Assembly: GCF_905371695.1 (NCBI RefSeq)
Contig: NZ_CAJPMA010000023.1
Location: forward strand, 1 to 20,793
Direction of reading: 5' to 3'
DNA length: 20,793 bases
From: an uncultured Campylobacter sp.
GTDB lineage: Bacteria > Campylobacterota > Campylobacteria > Campylobacterales > Campylobacteraceae
Shown: positions 13,630 to 20,793 of the stretch, in pieces
How positions within the stretch are numbered: position 1 is the first letter of the stretch
How the letters are laid out: each line of letters begins with the position of its first letter
Position numbers and translations under genes: made by a program
Notes under the pieces: generated by a model
The model's database searches: none
The model's input: only the letters and a program-made list of their open reading frames with translations
What the model was told of the DNA's origin: nothing

Positions 13630-15828
13630 TTATTCCGCTAGCGATAGCGAAATTTTATTGCCTTTTTGTTCGCTTACGCGCACCTTAACCCGCTCGCCTA
13701 CGTTTAGCGGCGTTTTTACCTTTGAGATATGAAGCAGTCCGTCCACTCCGTCTTTTAGCTCGATAAATACGCCGAAATCCACCACGCTTTTTACGACGCC
13801 CTCAAATTCCTCGCCGACATTAAACGTAGGCTTCGCCCTATCCCTGCGGTCGCCGCCGAACGGCTTTTTGCCGAATTTAGAGCCCTCTCTGGAAGTGATT
13901 TGGATGATATAATCCTTCGCCGCATCGACGTTTTTCTTCGCGCCGCCGGCGATTTTTACCTCGCCTTTTTCGCGGTCTAGATCGATAGCGACGTCGAATT
14001 TTTCGATGATCTCTTTTATAGTTTTGCCCGCTTGTCCGATGATCTCTACGATCTTGCTAGGATCGACGCTAAAAAGCTCTAATTTAGGCAAAATTTCATC
14101 GTTTACCTTAATCTTATTATCCGCTTCGCGCATCAAATTTAAAATATGCTCGCGGCCGCGTTTAGCCTGCGCTAGCGCCTCTTTTAGCACTTCAAGGCTA
14201 ATACCTCCGAGCTTTATGTCCATTTGAAGCGCGGTAATGCCCTCGTCCGTGCCCGCTACTTTAAAGTCCATATCGCCGTCGTGATCTTCAAGTCCCATAA
14301 TGTCCGTCAGCACCGCGTGGCGATCGCCTTCAAACACTAGCCCCATCGCTACGCCAGCAACTAGCTTTTGCGTCTGCACGCCCGCCGCGCGAAGAGCTAG
14401 CGAGCCCCCACACACCGAAGCCATAGAACTAGATCCGTTGCTTTCTAAAATTTCGGACACCACGCGTATCGTATAAGGACTATCGTCGTCGATACTAGGA
14501 GCTAGCGCGCGTTTGGCTAAATTTCCGTGTCCTAGCTCGCGGCGTCCGGGAGCTTTTAGCGGGCTTGCCTCGCCGACGCTAAAACCCGGAAAATTATAAT
14601 TAAACATAAATTTTTCGATAAGCGCCGTCTTTTCGGTTAAGACGTCGTACATCTGCGCATCGCTATCCGTGCCTAGCGTCGCTACGACTAGCGCTTGGGT
14701 CTGACCGCGCGTAAATAAGCAACTTCCGTGCGCGTTAGGCAAGACGTTCGTCTCGATAGAGATCGGTCGCACCTCGTCTAGGCGGCGTCCGTCGGCCCTA
14801 ATGCCCTCGTTAATAATCTGCTCGCGAACGATCTTTTTCTTAAATTTAGCCAGCGCGTTTGCGATTACCGCTTCGCTCCAACCCTCTTTTTGCGCGACTT
14901 CATCGCTTAAAATTTGCTTGGCGATTTTATTTAACTCGCTCGCGCGCTCGCTTTTAGCCATTTGGTTTATCGCGTTTTTAACGTCGCTAGCGTAAAATTC
15001 TTTAATATAAATCGCGACGTTTTCGTTTTCGATCTCCGGTTTTAGCTCTAAATTCGCATCGTCTTTTTTATGCGCGCTAAACGCCTCTTCATAAGCACTG
15101 CTGGCTCTTAGTATCGCCTTGCCCGCGAATTCTATCGCCTCGACCATCTTATCCTCGCTAAATTCGTTCATCTCTTGCTTTGCGATGATGTTATCGTTTA
15201 AACTAGGATCCATCATCGGATCGATCGCTACGATAGGCACGATCTGCGAAGTCTTTTGCGCCAAGGATCTCATCTCGATCATCAAAAGCTCGTCTTTCGT
15301 GCCCGCCACGTAAAGATCGAGCGCACTTGATTTAAGCTCGGAATTGCTCGGGTTTACGACGAAATTGCCGTCTATATAGCCCACGCGCACGCCGCAAACG
15401 GGGCGATTAACCGGAATATCGCTAAGATAAAGCGCTACGCTAGCCGCATTTAGCCCGACTACTTGCAAATCGACCTCGGGATCGGCGGAAAGCACCATAA
15501 CGACTATTTGCGTAGGATATGCGTAACCTTTCGGAAATAAAGGGCGCAGCGAGCGGTCGATGATGCGCGAAGTTAGCGTCTCGAAATCGCCGGGCTTGGT
15601 CTCGCGTTTTACGTAGCCTCCGGGAATTTTACCCGCAGCGTAGGCTTTTTCGATATATTGCACCGTAAGGGGCAAAAAATCTTCCGTTACTTGAACGTCG
15701 TCGCGCGCTACGGTGGCTAAGACGACCGTGTTTTTCACGCGTAAAAGTACCGCGCCCGCGGCTTGCTTGGCGACTTTGTTGATGTCGAAAATTTCGACTT
15801 GGTTATTCACTTCTATACTATATTGCAT
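13630..15828 (-). CDS. pnp: Polyribonucleotide nucleotidyltransferase (PNPase)
   Basis: Phosphorolytic 3'-5' exoribonuclease of RNA decay, a homotrimer and degradosome partner. The 732 residues carry the full domain order: first RNase PH fold (about 5-140, with TLTSRIIDRSLRPLFPKG at 84-101), a helical region, second RNase PH fold (about 330-555, with FTRGQTQALVVATLG at 372-386 and the acidic active-site segment GDMDFKVAGTDEG at 518-530), KH domain (about 585-645, IIGQAGKTIKEI at 596-607) and S1 domain (about 668-732, GVVKSVVDFGVFIEL and GLLHISKV). Nothing is missing. The ATG at 15828 overlaps the end of the phosphoribosyltransferase-like gene by 11 bases; its GGAG lies in that gene nine bases upstream, which points to coupled translation. 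No RNase III-type leader of the kind known for E. coli pnp can be present here, as there is no leader. Confidence 0.99.
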   Translation of the reverse strand: MQYSIEVNNQVEIFDINKVAKQAAGAVLLRVKNTVVLATVARDDVQVTEDFLPLTVQYIEKAYAAGKIPGGYVKRETKPGDFETLTSRIIDRSLRPLFPKGYAYPTQIVVMVLSADPEVDLQVVGLNAASVALYLSDIPVNRPVCGVRVGYIDGNFVVNPSNSELKSSALDLYVAGTKDELLMIEMRSLAQKTSQIVPIVAIDPMMDPSLNDNIIAKQEMNEFSEDKMVEAIEFAGKAILRASSAYEEAFSAHKKDDANLELKPEIENENVAIYIKEFYASDVKNAINQMAKSERASELNKIAKQILSDEVAQKEGWSEAVIANALAKFKKKIVREQIINEGIRADGRRLDEVRPISIETNVLPNAHGSCLFTRGQTQALVVATLGTDSDAQMYDVLTEKTALIEKFMFNYNFPGFSVGEASPLKAPGRRELGHGNLAKRALAPSIDDDSPYTIRVVSEILESNGSSSMASVCGGSLALRAAGVQTQKLVAGVAMGLVFEGDRHAVLTDIMGLEDHDGDMDFKVAGTDEGITALQMDIKLGGISLEVLKEALAQAKRGREHILNLMREADNKIKVNDEILPKLELFSVDPSKIVEIIGQAGKTIKEIIEKFDVAIDLDREKGEVKIAGGAKKNVDAAKDYIIQITSREGSKFGKKPFGGDRRDRAKPTFNVGEEFEGVVKSVVDFGVFIELKDGVDGLLHISKVKTPLNVGERVKVRVSEQKGNKISLSLAE

Positions 15829-16522
15829 TGTTTTTGTCTCCTTGTTGTTTTTGTAACGGCAAATATCGAGGGCTTTCCTCTAAAATCGACATTATGTATT
15901 CGCTGGTTAGCTCTATTTTGCTCTTGTAGTAAGCGTCTACCTCTATAAAATTTACGACCTTATTTACGGCGAAAATTTCATCGACGAGATCGCTTAGACT
16001 AGCCGCGACGTCGGCGGCGATGACGGGCGTAGCGTAAGAGATGGATTTTGCTTTTAGCCCGATTAGCGTCTTTATGCAAGCAAGCGCGGTTAGCCCCGTC
16101 TCGCAGCCCTCGTCTAACAGCAAGACGTTTTTATCTTTTAATTTACCGAGCAGCTCGCCTTTTCTATATTTATAGACGTTTTTTAAAATTTTCTCTTCGT
16201 ATTTGCGGTGAGCCTCGCCGTATATAAAGTCGTAGCTTATGCCGAATGCGCGAATTAGCGGATCGTTTAGCACGATTTCCTCTGTTTCGCTTACGATAGC
16301 GATTTCGCATTCGGAGTTATTAGGCGCAAAGATCGGCTCGCTAAAAAGCATCTCGTAGCTTAAATTTAACCCCCGACAAACGGCGTCGGTAACTACGACC
16401 GAGTCTAACGAAGCGCATATTATCGTAGTCTTTCGCTCGATAAGCTCTTTTTTAGGTAAAATTTCGAGCAACTTTTCGGCTGCGTCTAGCTGGTTGCTAA
16501 ATTTTACTAAATTTTCCGCCAT
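15818..16522 (-). CDS. Phosphoribosyltransferase-fold protein
   Basis: 234 residues. The type I phosphoribosyltransferase PRPP-binding strand-loop is visible as NVLLLDEGCETGLTALACIK (132-151), and the region before it (TTIICASLDSVVVTDAVCRG, 32-51) resembles the pyrophosphate-loop part of the fold. The motif differs from the usual VDDxxxTG by having D-E-G-C-E-T-G, so catalysis is not certain. Residues 100-130 hold a Lys/Arg/Tyr-rich stretch (EAHRKYEEKILKNVYKYRKG) of the kind found in the flexible hood. The substrate is unknown. Its ATG overlaps the lptD stop by one base (TAATG) and its end overlaps pnp, so it is produced with both. A purine-salvage or regulatory role near purD is possible but not shown. 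Confidence 0.75.
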   Translation of the reverse strand: MAENLVKFSNQLDAAEKLLEILPKKELIERKTTIICASLDSVVVTDAVCRGLNLSYEMLFSEPIFAPNNSECEIAIVSETEEIVLNDPLIRAFGISYDFIYGEAHRKYEEKILKNVYKYRKGELLGKLKDKNVLLLDEGCETGLTALACIKTLIGLKAKSISYATPVIAADVAASLSDLVDEIFAVNKVVNFIEVDAYYKSKIELTSEYIMSILEESPRYLPLQKQQGDKNNAI

Positions 16523-18705
16523 TATCTACTTTCGTCGGGCTCTTGCGTTACCGAAACGTCGTAGTGCACGCCGCCCATTGGATAAAAATTAACCGTAAAT
16601 AAAAAGCCATTTTCCTTCTTTGTCGCCGAGCCGCTAACGGTAGTGGTCGGCTCTATGTCTCTTTTATACGTAAAGCCGTAGTTCCAGCACTTTCGCTGAT
16701 GCAAAATTCCCACGCTCCAACTTTTAGTATAGCTTCTCTCTAAGTCGTAGTGCCAACCGCCCACCAGCCTATACTGCGCGGGAAGTTTAATGCTTGCGTA
16801 GCTCGTTAAATAGCTATCCTTTTCGGCGTTTGAGTTTCGCTGCATCGTATGAAGGAAGCTTGCGTTAAATAGCTCTTGCGAATAGGTTATCCCGCTTTGA
16901 ATCTTTTTAAGCTGCTTATCTACGTGCGAATATTCGAGATTATTATAAAGCGATAAATTAGCAAACGGATAAACGGCGATTTTATTTTTTAGATTGCCGT
17001 ATTCGCCCTCTTTGGTATAGTATCCTTGCGAAACGCTGTGCCGTAAAAATTTTCTACCTTCGCTAGTAAAAAAATACTGCGTCGCATAAGCGGACAGCTC
17101 ATTTTTAGCCTTTTCCCGCGCTAGGAAATTTTCGTATCTTACGCCGTTTTCGTCGTAGATAAACTCGTCGTCCAAATCACCTCTATTATATCCCGCCATC
17201 AAATATTCCGCGCCGAAATCTACCGTATGGAAGAAATTTTCGTAAGCCTTGGCTACGTCGGTGTGAAGCGCGAATTTACGGTAATTATCTATGTAAACTT
17301 CGCTTTTATCCTCTCTCGCGTCTGTCGCCGAAACGCGCTTGTTATCGTAATTAATTTTTGAGACGTATAAATTTTCGTAATACGAAAAAGTAGCGGCGTT
17401 TTCAAATAGCGGTACGTGTACCGAAATCGGTAGCGTAAATTCATACTGCGTAGCCGTCACGCCTATACGGCGGTCGTATCTGTGAGACTGTAAATCAAGC
17501 GAATATAAAATATTAGGCAGCCACAAAGTATCGGTAAATTTGTGGTATTGCAAGCTAGGAAGCTCTTGGAGAGTATCTTTGTTCTCGTTTACGCCGCCTA
17601 GCTTTTCGGTATCGATATAATACTTCGCGTAGGCGCCGGCGTAGTGCTTGTCGTTTGCGATGAAATAATTAAATTTAGAAGTTACAAGCGAATCGTAATC
17701 CTCGTCGCGACCGCGTAAGTTTAGATACTCTATATCGTTAAGCTTCGTCGCGTCTATCCACAAGCCCTCTTGCAAATCCGCGTCGGTTAGGTATTTAATT
17801 AGCTTTTCGCGCTCGTATTTTAGCCCGATGCCTTTGTGAGTCTTATTTTTTAAGCTTTGCGCATTCGAGTTTTTGGCAGCTTGTTTAGCGCGGTAGCTCT
17901 CGCTGTCCTTAAAAGCGCCGAAGCTTATTTCGCCTTTGCCGTCCGGAGAATCTACGAATCTAAACGCACCGTACGCACCTACGCCGCGCCTAGTGCGCAC
18001 TTGCGGGTCTACTTGAAAGTCCCATTCGTTATAAGGCGCAAAGTAAATCGGCTGCTTATAGTAAAATCCGTCGTTATTGCCGTAACCGAACTCCGGCGGC
18101 AAAAGCCCGGTCCTGCGCGTCGTATCGGTAGAAAAACCGAAATACGGCAGGTAAAACACAGGCACCGAGCCTAGCCGAAAGACGGGATTAAACATATGCA
18201 AAAATTTGCTTTGCCTATTAAGCATCGCCGAGCTTGACGTAATCGACCAGTCGGGATCTTGGACGTTACAGCTAGAAACGATCGCGTCCCTCGTGCGGTA
18301 ATACTCCGCGTCCGAACTGCTCTCGTCGCTTCGCATCCACACTTCCATATCTTTATTCATCATAAATAGCGCTTCAAAGCTGCTCTCGTCGCTTTTTAGA
18401 TTGATTTTAGCGTAGTTTGAGCGCGACGCCTCGCCCGCGCCTTTCATCATATTTACGTTACCGAATAGCTCGATAATCGAAGCGTTTTGATCGTAAACGG
18501 CCTTATCCGCCGTTACTAGATAGGTCTGCGAATAAACGACCACGTTTTTAGTCGCCGTTACGATACCGTTTTCTTGCTTTACGTCGTCGGCTAATAGCTG
18601 AAAGTCCTCGTTTTTCACGCTATTTTTATCTAAATTTTGCGCCGCGCTTAAAAAGGTAAAATTTAGCGCTACGAGCGCGATTAGAGTTAAAAATTTACGC
18701 GACAT
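16522..18705 (-). CDS. lptD: LPS assembly outer membrane protein LptD
   Basis: 727 residues; the outer membrane barrel that, with LptE, places lipopolysaccharide (or lipooligosaccharide) in the outer leaflet. A signal peptide (about 1-21, MSRKFLTLIALVALNFTFLS then AA) precedes an N-terminal OstA/LptA-like beta-jellyroll (about 35-140; DVKQENGIVTATKNVVVYSQ with GNVNMMKG). The LptD-specific region follows at about 140-220 (SSCNVQDPDWSI, then PVFYLPYFGFSTDTTRRTG near 177-195) and the rest is barrel, rich in alternating and aromatic residues, ending FYPMGGVHYDVSVTQ. I see only two cysteines in the mature protein, C146 at the N-terminal side and C673 in the barrel (RKCWNYGF). The start ATG at 18705 overlaps the RDD gene by 11 bases. 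The N-terminal match and the barrel length fit LptD well. Confidence 0.93.
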   Translation of the reverse strand: MSRKFLTLIALVALNFTFLSAAQNLDKNSVKNEDFQLLADDVKQENGIVTATKNVVVYSQTYLVTADKAVYDQNASIIELFGNVNMMKGAGEASRSNYAKINLKSDESSFEALFMMNKDMEVWMRSDESSSDAEYYRTRDAIVSSCNVQDPDWSITSSSAMLNRQSKFLHMFNPVFRLGSVPVFYLPYFGFSTDTTRRTGLLPPEFGYGNNDGFYYKQPIYFAPYNEWDFQVDPQVRTRRGVGAYGAFRFVDSPDGKGEISFGAFKDSESYRAKQAAKNSNAQSLKNKTHKGIGLKYEREKLIKYLTDADLQEGLWIDATKLNDIEYLNLRGRDEDYDSLVTSKFNYFIANDKHYAGAYAKYYIDTEKLGGVNENKDTLQELPSLQYHKFTDTLWLPNILYSLDLQSHRYDRRIGVTATQYEFTLPISVHVPLFENAATFSYYENLYVSKINYDNKRVSATDAREDKSEVYIDNYRKFALHTDVAKAYENFFHTVDFGAEYLMAGYNRGDLDDEFIYDENGVRYENFLAREKAKNELSAYATQYFFTSEGRKFLRHSVSQGYYTKEGEYGNLKNKIAVYPFANLSLYNNLEYSHVDKQLKKIQSGITYSQELFNASFLHTMQRNSNAEKDSYLTSYASIKLPAQYRLVGGWHYDLERSYTKSWSVGILHQRKCWNYGFTYKRDIEPTTTVSGSATKKENGFLFTVNFYPMGGVHYDVSVTQEPDESR

Positions 18706-19150
18706 CGATCACCGCCGTTTTTGCCGCTAGATCGTGCCACGTCTGACGCGCTTCGTTACCAAGCGCCCACGCAAAGCCCAGATAAAGGCAAATTTGACTA
18801 ATCACCGCGACGACCGCGCGCGACAAGCTCGCCGCAAAACTAGGTTTATCGAGCAAGACTACGTCCACGCAAGCTATTTTAGCGGCGATCTTGCCTAAGC
18901 TCGCGCCGTAATACCACGTAAAAAACGCCTGATAAAGGATTTTAAGCCCGATAAATTGCAAGATTAGGCTAGATATTATCGCTATCCTTTGCTCGTAAGT
19001 CGCGGCCTGCGCGAACGCGTCGTAATAAGTCGCGATAAATAACAGGCTAATTATCGTCTCGTCTATGCACGCCGCGTAAGCTCTCTTGCCGATGCTTGCG
19101 AGCCTAATTTCCTCGCGCTCTAACTTGGCGACAATATCTTGGTAGCTCAT
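18695..19150 (-). CDS. RDD-family membrane protein
   Basis: 151 residues if it starts at the ATG at 19150, which shares ATGA with the purD stop; the frame also allows a TTG at 19165, but ATG with the tight overlap is preferred. RDD motifs are seen as KRAYAACIDETI (22-33), WYYGASLGKIAAKI (79-92) and RQTWHDLAAKTAVID (135-149), with three hydrophobic segments (about 32-48, 57-76 and 110-130). RDD proteins are small inner-membrane proteins of mostly unknown function; a few have been linked to Na+/H+ antiport. The Arg and two Asp that name the family are present. The gene lies between purD and lptD with overlaps on both sides, so it is co-translated, but the context does not reveal its job. Confidence 0.9.
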   Translation of the reverse strand: MSYQDIVAKLEREEIRLASIGKRAYAACIDETIISLLFIATYYDAFAQAATYEQRIAIISSLILQFIGLKILYQAFFTWYYGASLGKIAAKIACVDVVLLDKPSFAASLSRAVVAVISQICLYLGFAWALGNEARQTWHDLAAKTAVIDVA

Positions 19151-20394
19151 TTTAACGCCTGCCAAGCGATGTCGTCGCGGTATTGCATACCGTTAAATTT
19201 TACGTTTTCGCAAAGCTCGTAGGCTCTTTGCCGAGCCTGCTTTATCGTCTGCGCCACCCCGACGCACACTAGCACGCGTCCGCCGTCGGCGTAAATTTCG
19301 CCGTCTTGCTCGCTTACGCCGGCAAACGCTACGTGAGAATTTTCTGGCGTCTTTGCTACCGAAATTTTAGCTTTGGACGAGCCTTTATAAGGGTAATTTT
19401 CGCTTGCTATAACCACGCCTACGGCACACTCGTTTTTTAGCTTAATCGGCTCTAATTTTCCAAGCGCCGCGTTTAGTAAAATTTTACTCAAATCTCCGTC
19501 TATCAAAGGCATTAATACTTCGCACTCAGGATCGCCGAAACGCACGTTAAATTCCAGTACGTAAGGCTCGCCGCCTACGACCATAAGCCCGACGAATAGC
19601 ACTCCGCAAAAAGGCGCGCCCTCGTTTTTCATGCCTCTTAGCGTAGGAGCTACGATCTCCTTTTCGACGCGTTTTATTAATTCCGGCGTAGCTAGCGGGC
19701 TAGGCGCGTATGCTCCCATACCGCCGGTATTCGGGCCTTTATCGCCGCTTAGAAGGCGCTTGTGATCTTGCGCTACGGGCAAGCTTACAAAATTTTCGCC
19801 GTCGCAAATCGCAAAAAAGCTGAGCTCGAACCCGTCTAAAAACTCCTCCACGACCACGCGCTTACCCGCGTCGCCGAAGCTCTCCCCACTTAGCATGCCG
19901 GCTACGGCATCGCGCGCTTCGTCTTTGCTTTGCGCGATGATCACGCCCTTACCGGCGCATAGTCCGTCGGCTTTTACGACGATCGGAGCGGCGAGAGCGT
20001 CTATAAATTTAAACGCCTCGTCCTTGCTTTGCGTATTTAAATACTTAGCCGTTTTTATACCGTTTCGCGCTAAAAAATCCTTCATATAAGCCTTGCTGCC
20101 TTCTAATCTAGCGGCCGCTTTGCTCGGTCCGAAAATCGCTAAATTTCGCGCCTTAAAAATATCCGTTACGCCCTCGCTAAGGGGCGCCTCCGGACCTACG
20201 ATAGTTAAATTTATCCCGTTTGATTCCGCAAAATCCGCTAATTTTTCATAGTCTTTAACGTCTAAATTTTCGCCGAGCTTAGAAGTAGCGCCGTTACCGG
20301 GAGCAAAGTAGAGTTTCGGGGGATTTTTTTCGGATAATAATTTTAGCGCGATAGAGTATTCTCTGCCACCGCTTCCGATGATTAGGATTTTCAT
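19147..20394 (-). CDS. purD: Phosphoribosylamine-glycine ligase (GAR synthetase)
   Basis: Cytoplasmic ATP-grasp enzyme for the second step of de novo purine synthesis: phosphoribosylamine + glycine + ATP to GAR. The ATG at 20394 (MKILIIGSGGREYS) is chosen because GGAG lies five bases upstream and 415 residues is the family length; a longer in-frame start (TTG at 20493) would add 33 unrelated residues. Motifs in order: GSGGREYSIAL at the N-terminus (usually GSGGREHA, so His is Tyr here), the ATP-grasp strand VVKADGLCAGKGVIIA near 140-155, EEFLDGFELSFFAICDG near 180-195, GDKGPNTGGMGAYAPSP near 217-233, and the metal-binding EFNVRFGDPECEVLMP near 281-296. It is the first gene of the second operon and follows a 231-base structured leader region. 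Confidence 0.98.
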   Translation of the reverse strand: MKILIIGSGGREYSIALKLLSEKNPPKLYFAPGNGATSKLGENLDVKDYEKLADFAESNGINLTIVGPEAPLSEGVTDIFKARNLAIFGPSKAAARLEGSKAYMKDFLARNGIKTAKYLNTQSKDEAFKFIDALAAPIVVKADGLCAGKGVIIAQSKDEARDAVAGMLSGESFGDAGKRVVVEEFLDGFELSFFAICDGENFVSLPVAQDHKRLLSGDKGPNTGGMGAYAPSPLATPELIKRVEKEIVAPTLRGMKNEGAPFCGVLFVGLMVVGGEPYVLEFNVRFGDPECEVLMPLIDGDLSKILLNAALGKLEPIKLKNECAVGVVIASENYPYKGSSKAKISVAKTPENSHVAFAGVSEQDGEIYADGGRVLVCVGVAQTIKQARQRAYELCENVKFNGMQYRDDIAWQALK

Positions 20395-20625
20395 ATTTTC
20401 TCCGTAAATTTTAAGACCCGAGCGGGCGTCGCATAAAAGAGAGGCCCGTAACAAGACCAATCTTGCAAATAGATAAACATCGACAGGTTGCAACTTCTCG
20501 CGCTTTCGCGCTCAAACGACGCCGCATCGCAAGATGCCTATACGTCTTCGCTAACAAAAAAATGTCGGACCCTAGAAAATGCTTCTTCGCTTCGCTCAGG
20601 CGAGGAAATTGTATAAAATTTTTGC
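20395..20625 (-). other. 231-base non-coding region with several hairpins upstream of purD
   Basis: No convincing gene is seen. The base pattern differs from the neighbours, with few AAATTT runs. Perfect small stems: GCATC/GATGC at 20524-20537, inside an outer GACG/CGTC (20518-20521 with 20543-20546); GCGC/GCGC at 20500-20511, which on the minus strand has a GAAA tetraloop; CAAGA/TCTTG at 20452-20465; and CGGGC/GCCCG (20423-20427 with 20444-20448), which competes with CCCG/CGGG at 20417-20426. A minus-strand TATACA (20610-20615) just after hemD may be a -10 box, giving a leader of about 200 bases. It could be a leader RNA, a small RNA or a dispersed intergenic repeat. It matches no riboswitch I know. 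Confidence 0.5.
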
Positions 20626-20793
20626 TTAAATTAACGTTTTAGCAAGGCTTACGCAAGCATTCACGCTTTGCTCGGCGCAGACTACGGGCTCGCAAAATTT
20701 TACCAGTTCTTTCGCCGTCGTTTCGCCGATGGCTACGCATTTATAGCGCTCGGGGTTGCCCAATTGCCAGCTAAAATTTCGCGCGAAATTTCG
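20626..20793 (-). CDS. hemD: Uroporphyrinogen-III synthase, C-terminal 55 residues (cut by window edge)
   Basis: Only the 3' end is in the window. The visible part contains CVAIGETTAKELVKF followed by a short stretch and AEQSVNACVSLAKTLI before a TAA stop. This is the usual end of HemD: a strand, IG.TTA.. at the start of the last helix of domain one or two, then A..s...C...a for the final helix. HemD cyclises hydroxymethylbilane to uroporphyrinogen III in heme and siroheme synthesis. The family is poorly conserved, so the call rests on the IGETTA motif and the spacing to the C-terminus. It lies 231 bases upstream of purD on the same strand and is probably a separate transcription unit. Confidence 0.75.
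   Translation of the reverse strand, partial: RNFARNFSWQLGNPERYKCVAIGETTAKELVKFCEPVVCAEQSVNACVSLAKTLI

Noticed and set aside
20395..20460. Known purine or ZTP riboswitch before purD.
   Set aside because: The conserved cores of those riboswitches are not found; only generic competing GC stems are present.
20395..20493. purD extended upstream to a TTG start (33 extra residues).
   Set aside because: The extra residues match nothing in PurD, while ATG at 20394 has a good GGAG signal and gives the family's usual N-terminus and length.
1..20793. CRISPR arrays, insertion sequences, prophage, toxin-antitoxin or restriction-modification genes.
   Set aside because: No direct-repeat arrays, transposase or integrase motifs, terminal inverted repeats or such protein families were seen on either strand.

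Overview
The window reads as chromosomal DNA of a Campylobacter species (Campylobacterota), but not C. jejuni. The runs of AAATTT/TTTAAA inside and between genes, the codon use and the protein families fit the genus, while the GC content is clearly higher than in C. jejuni. This points to the oral/gut group (C. gracilis, C. showae, C. rectus, C. curvus); the species cannot be fixed by reading alone. The order pckA - carboxyltransferase subunit - two NSS transporters - atpE - CCC1-like membrane protein is, from memory, that of C. jejuni Cj0932c-Cj0937. Here extra genes are inserted into that conserved block.

Positions 1-11199, minus strand: one tightly packed gene train, in transcription order two overlapping NSS-family Na+ symporters, a TRAP transporter pair (small and large permease), oxaloacetate decarboxylase gamma (oadG), a secreted DUF4139 protein, oxaloacetate decarboxylase alpha (oadA/pycB-like), the Na+-pumping beta subunit (oadB), PEP carboxykinase (pckA) and the start of a CAP-domain lipoprotein cut by the window edge. 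Most junctions are overlaps or gaps under 20 bases; the one larger gap is 68 bases, before oadA. Functionally this is a sodium and C4/keto-acid module: NSS and TRAP carriers would use the Na+ gradient for uptake, the decarboxylase would rebuild it from oxaloacetate, and PckA links oxaloacetate to PEP.

Positions 11200-12760: a divergent intergenic region, then on the plus strand atpE (F0 subunit c), a hairpin, tRNA-Leu(GAG) and a ferritin-like/VIT1-CCC1 membrane protein that ends in a strong hairpin against the convergent next operon.

Positions 12759-20394, minus strand: a second compact operon, purD - RDD membrane protein - lptD - phosphoribosyltransferase-like protein - pnp - universal stress protein, with overlapping ends at the first four junctions. 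Upstream lies a 231-base non-coding stretch with four small hairpins, and beyond it the 3' end of hemD. No insertion sequence, phage gene, CRISPR array or defence locus is visible. The points of most interest are the sodium/oxaloacetate operon with its embedded DUF4139 gene, the lack of a TRAP binding protein, the divergent NSS pair, and the structured leader before purD.
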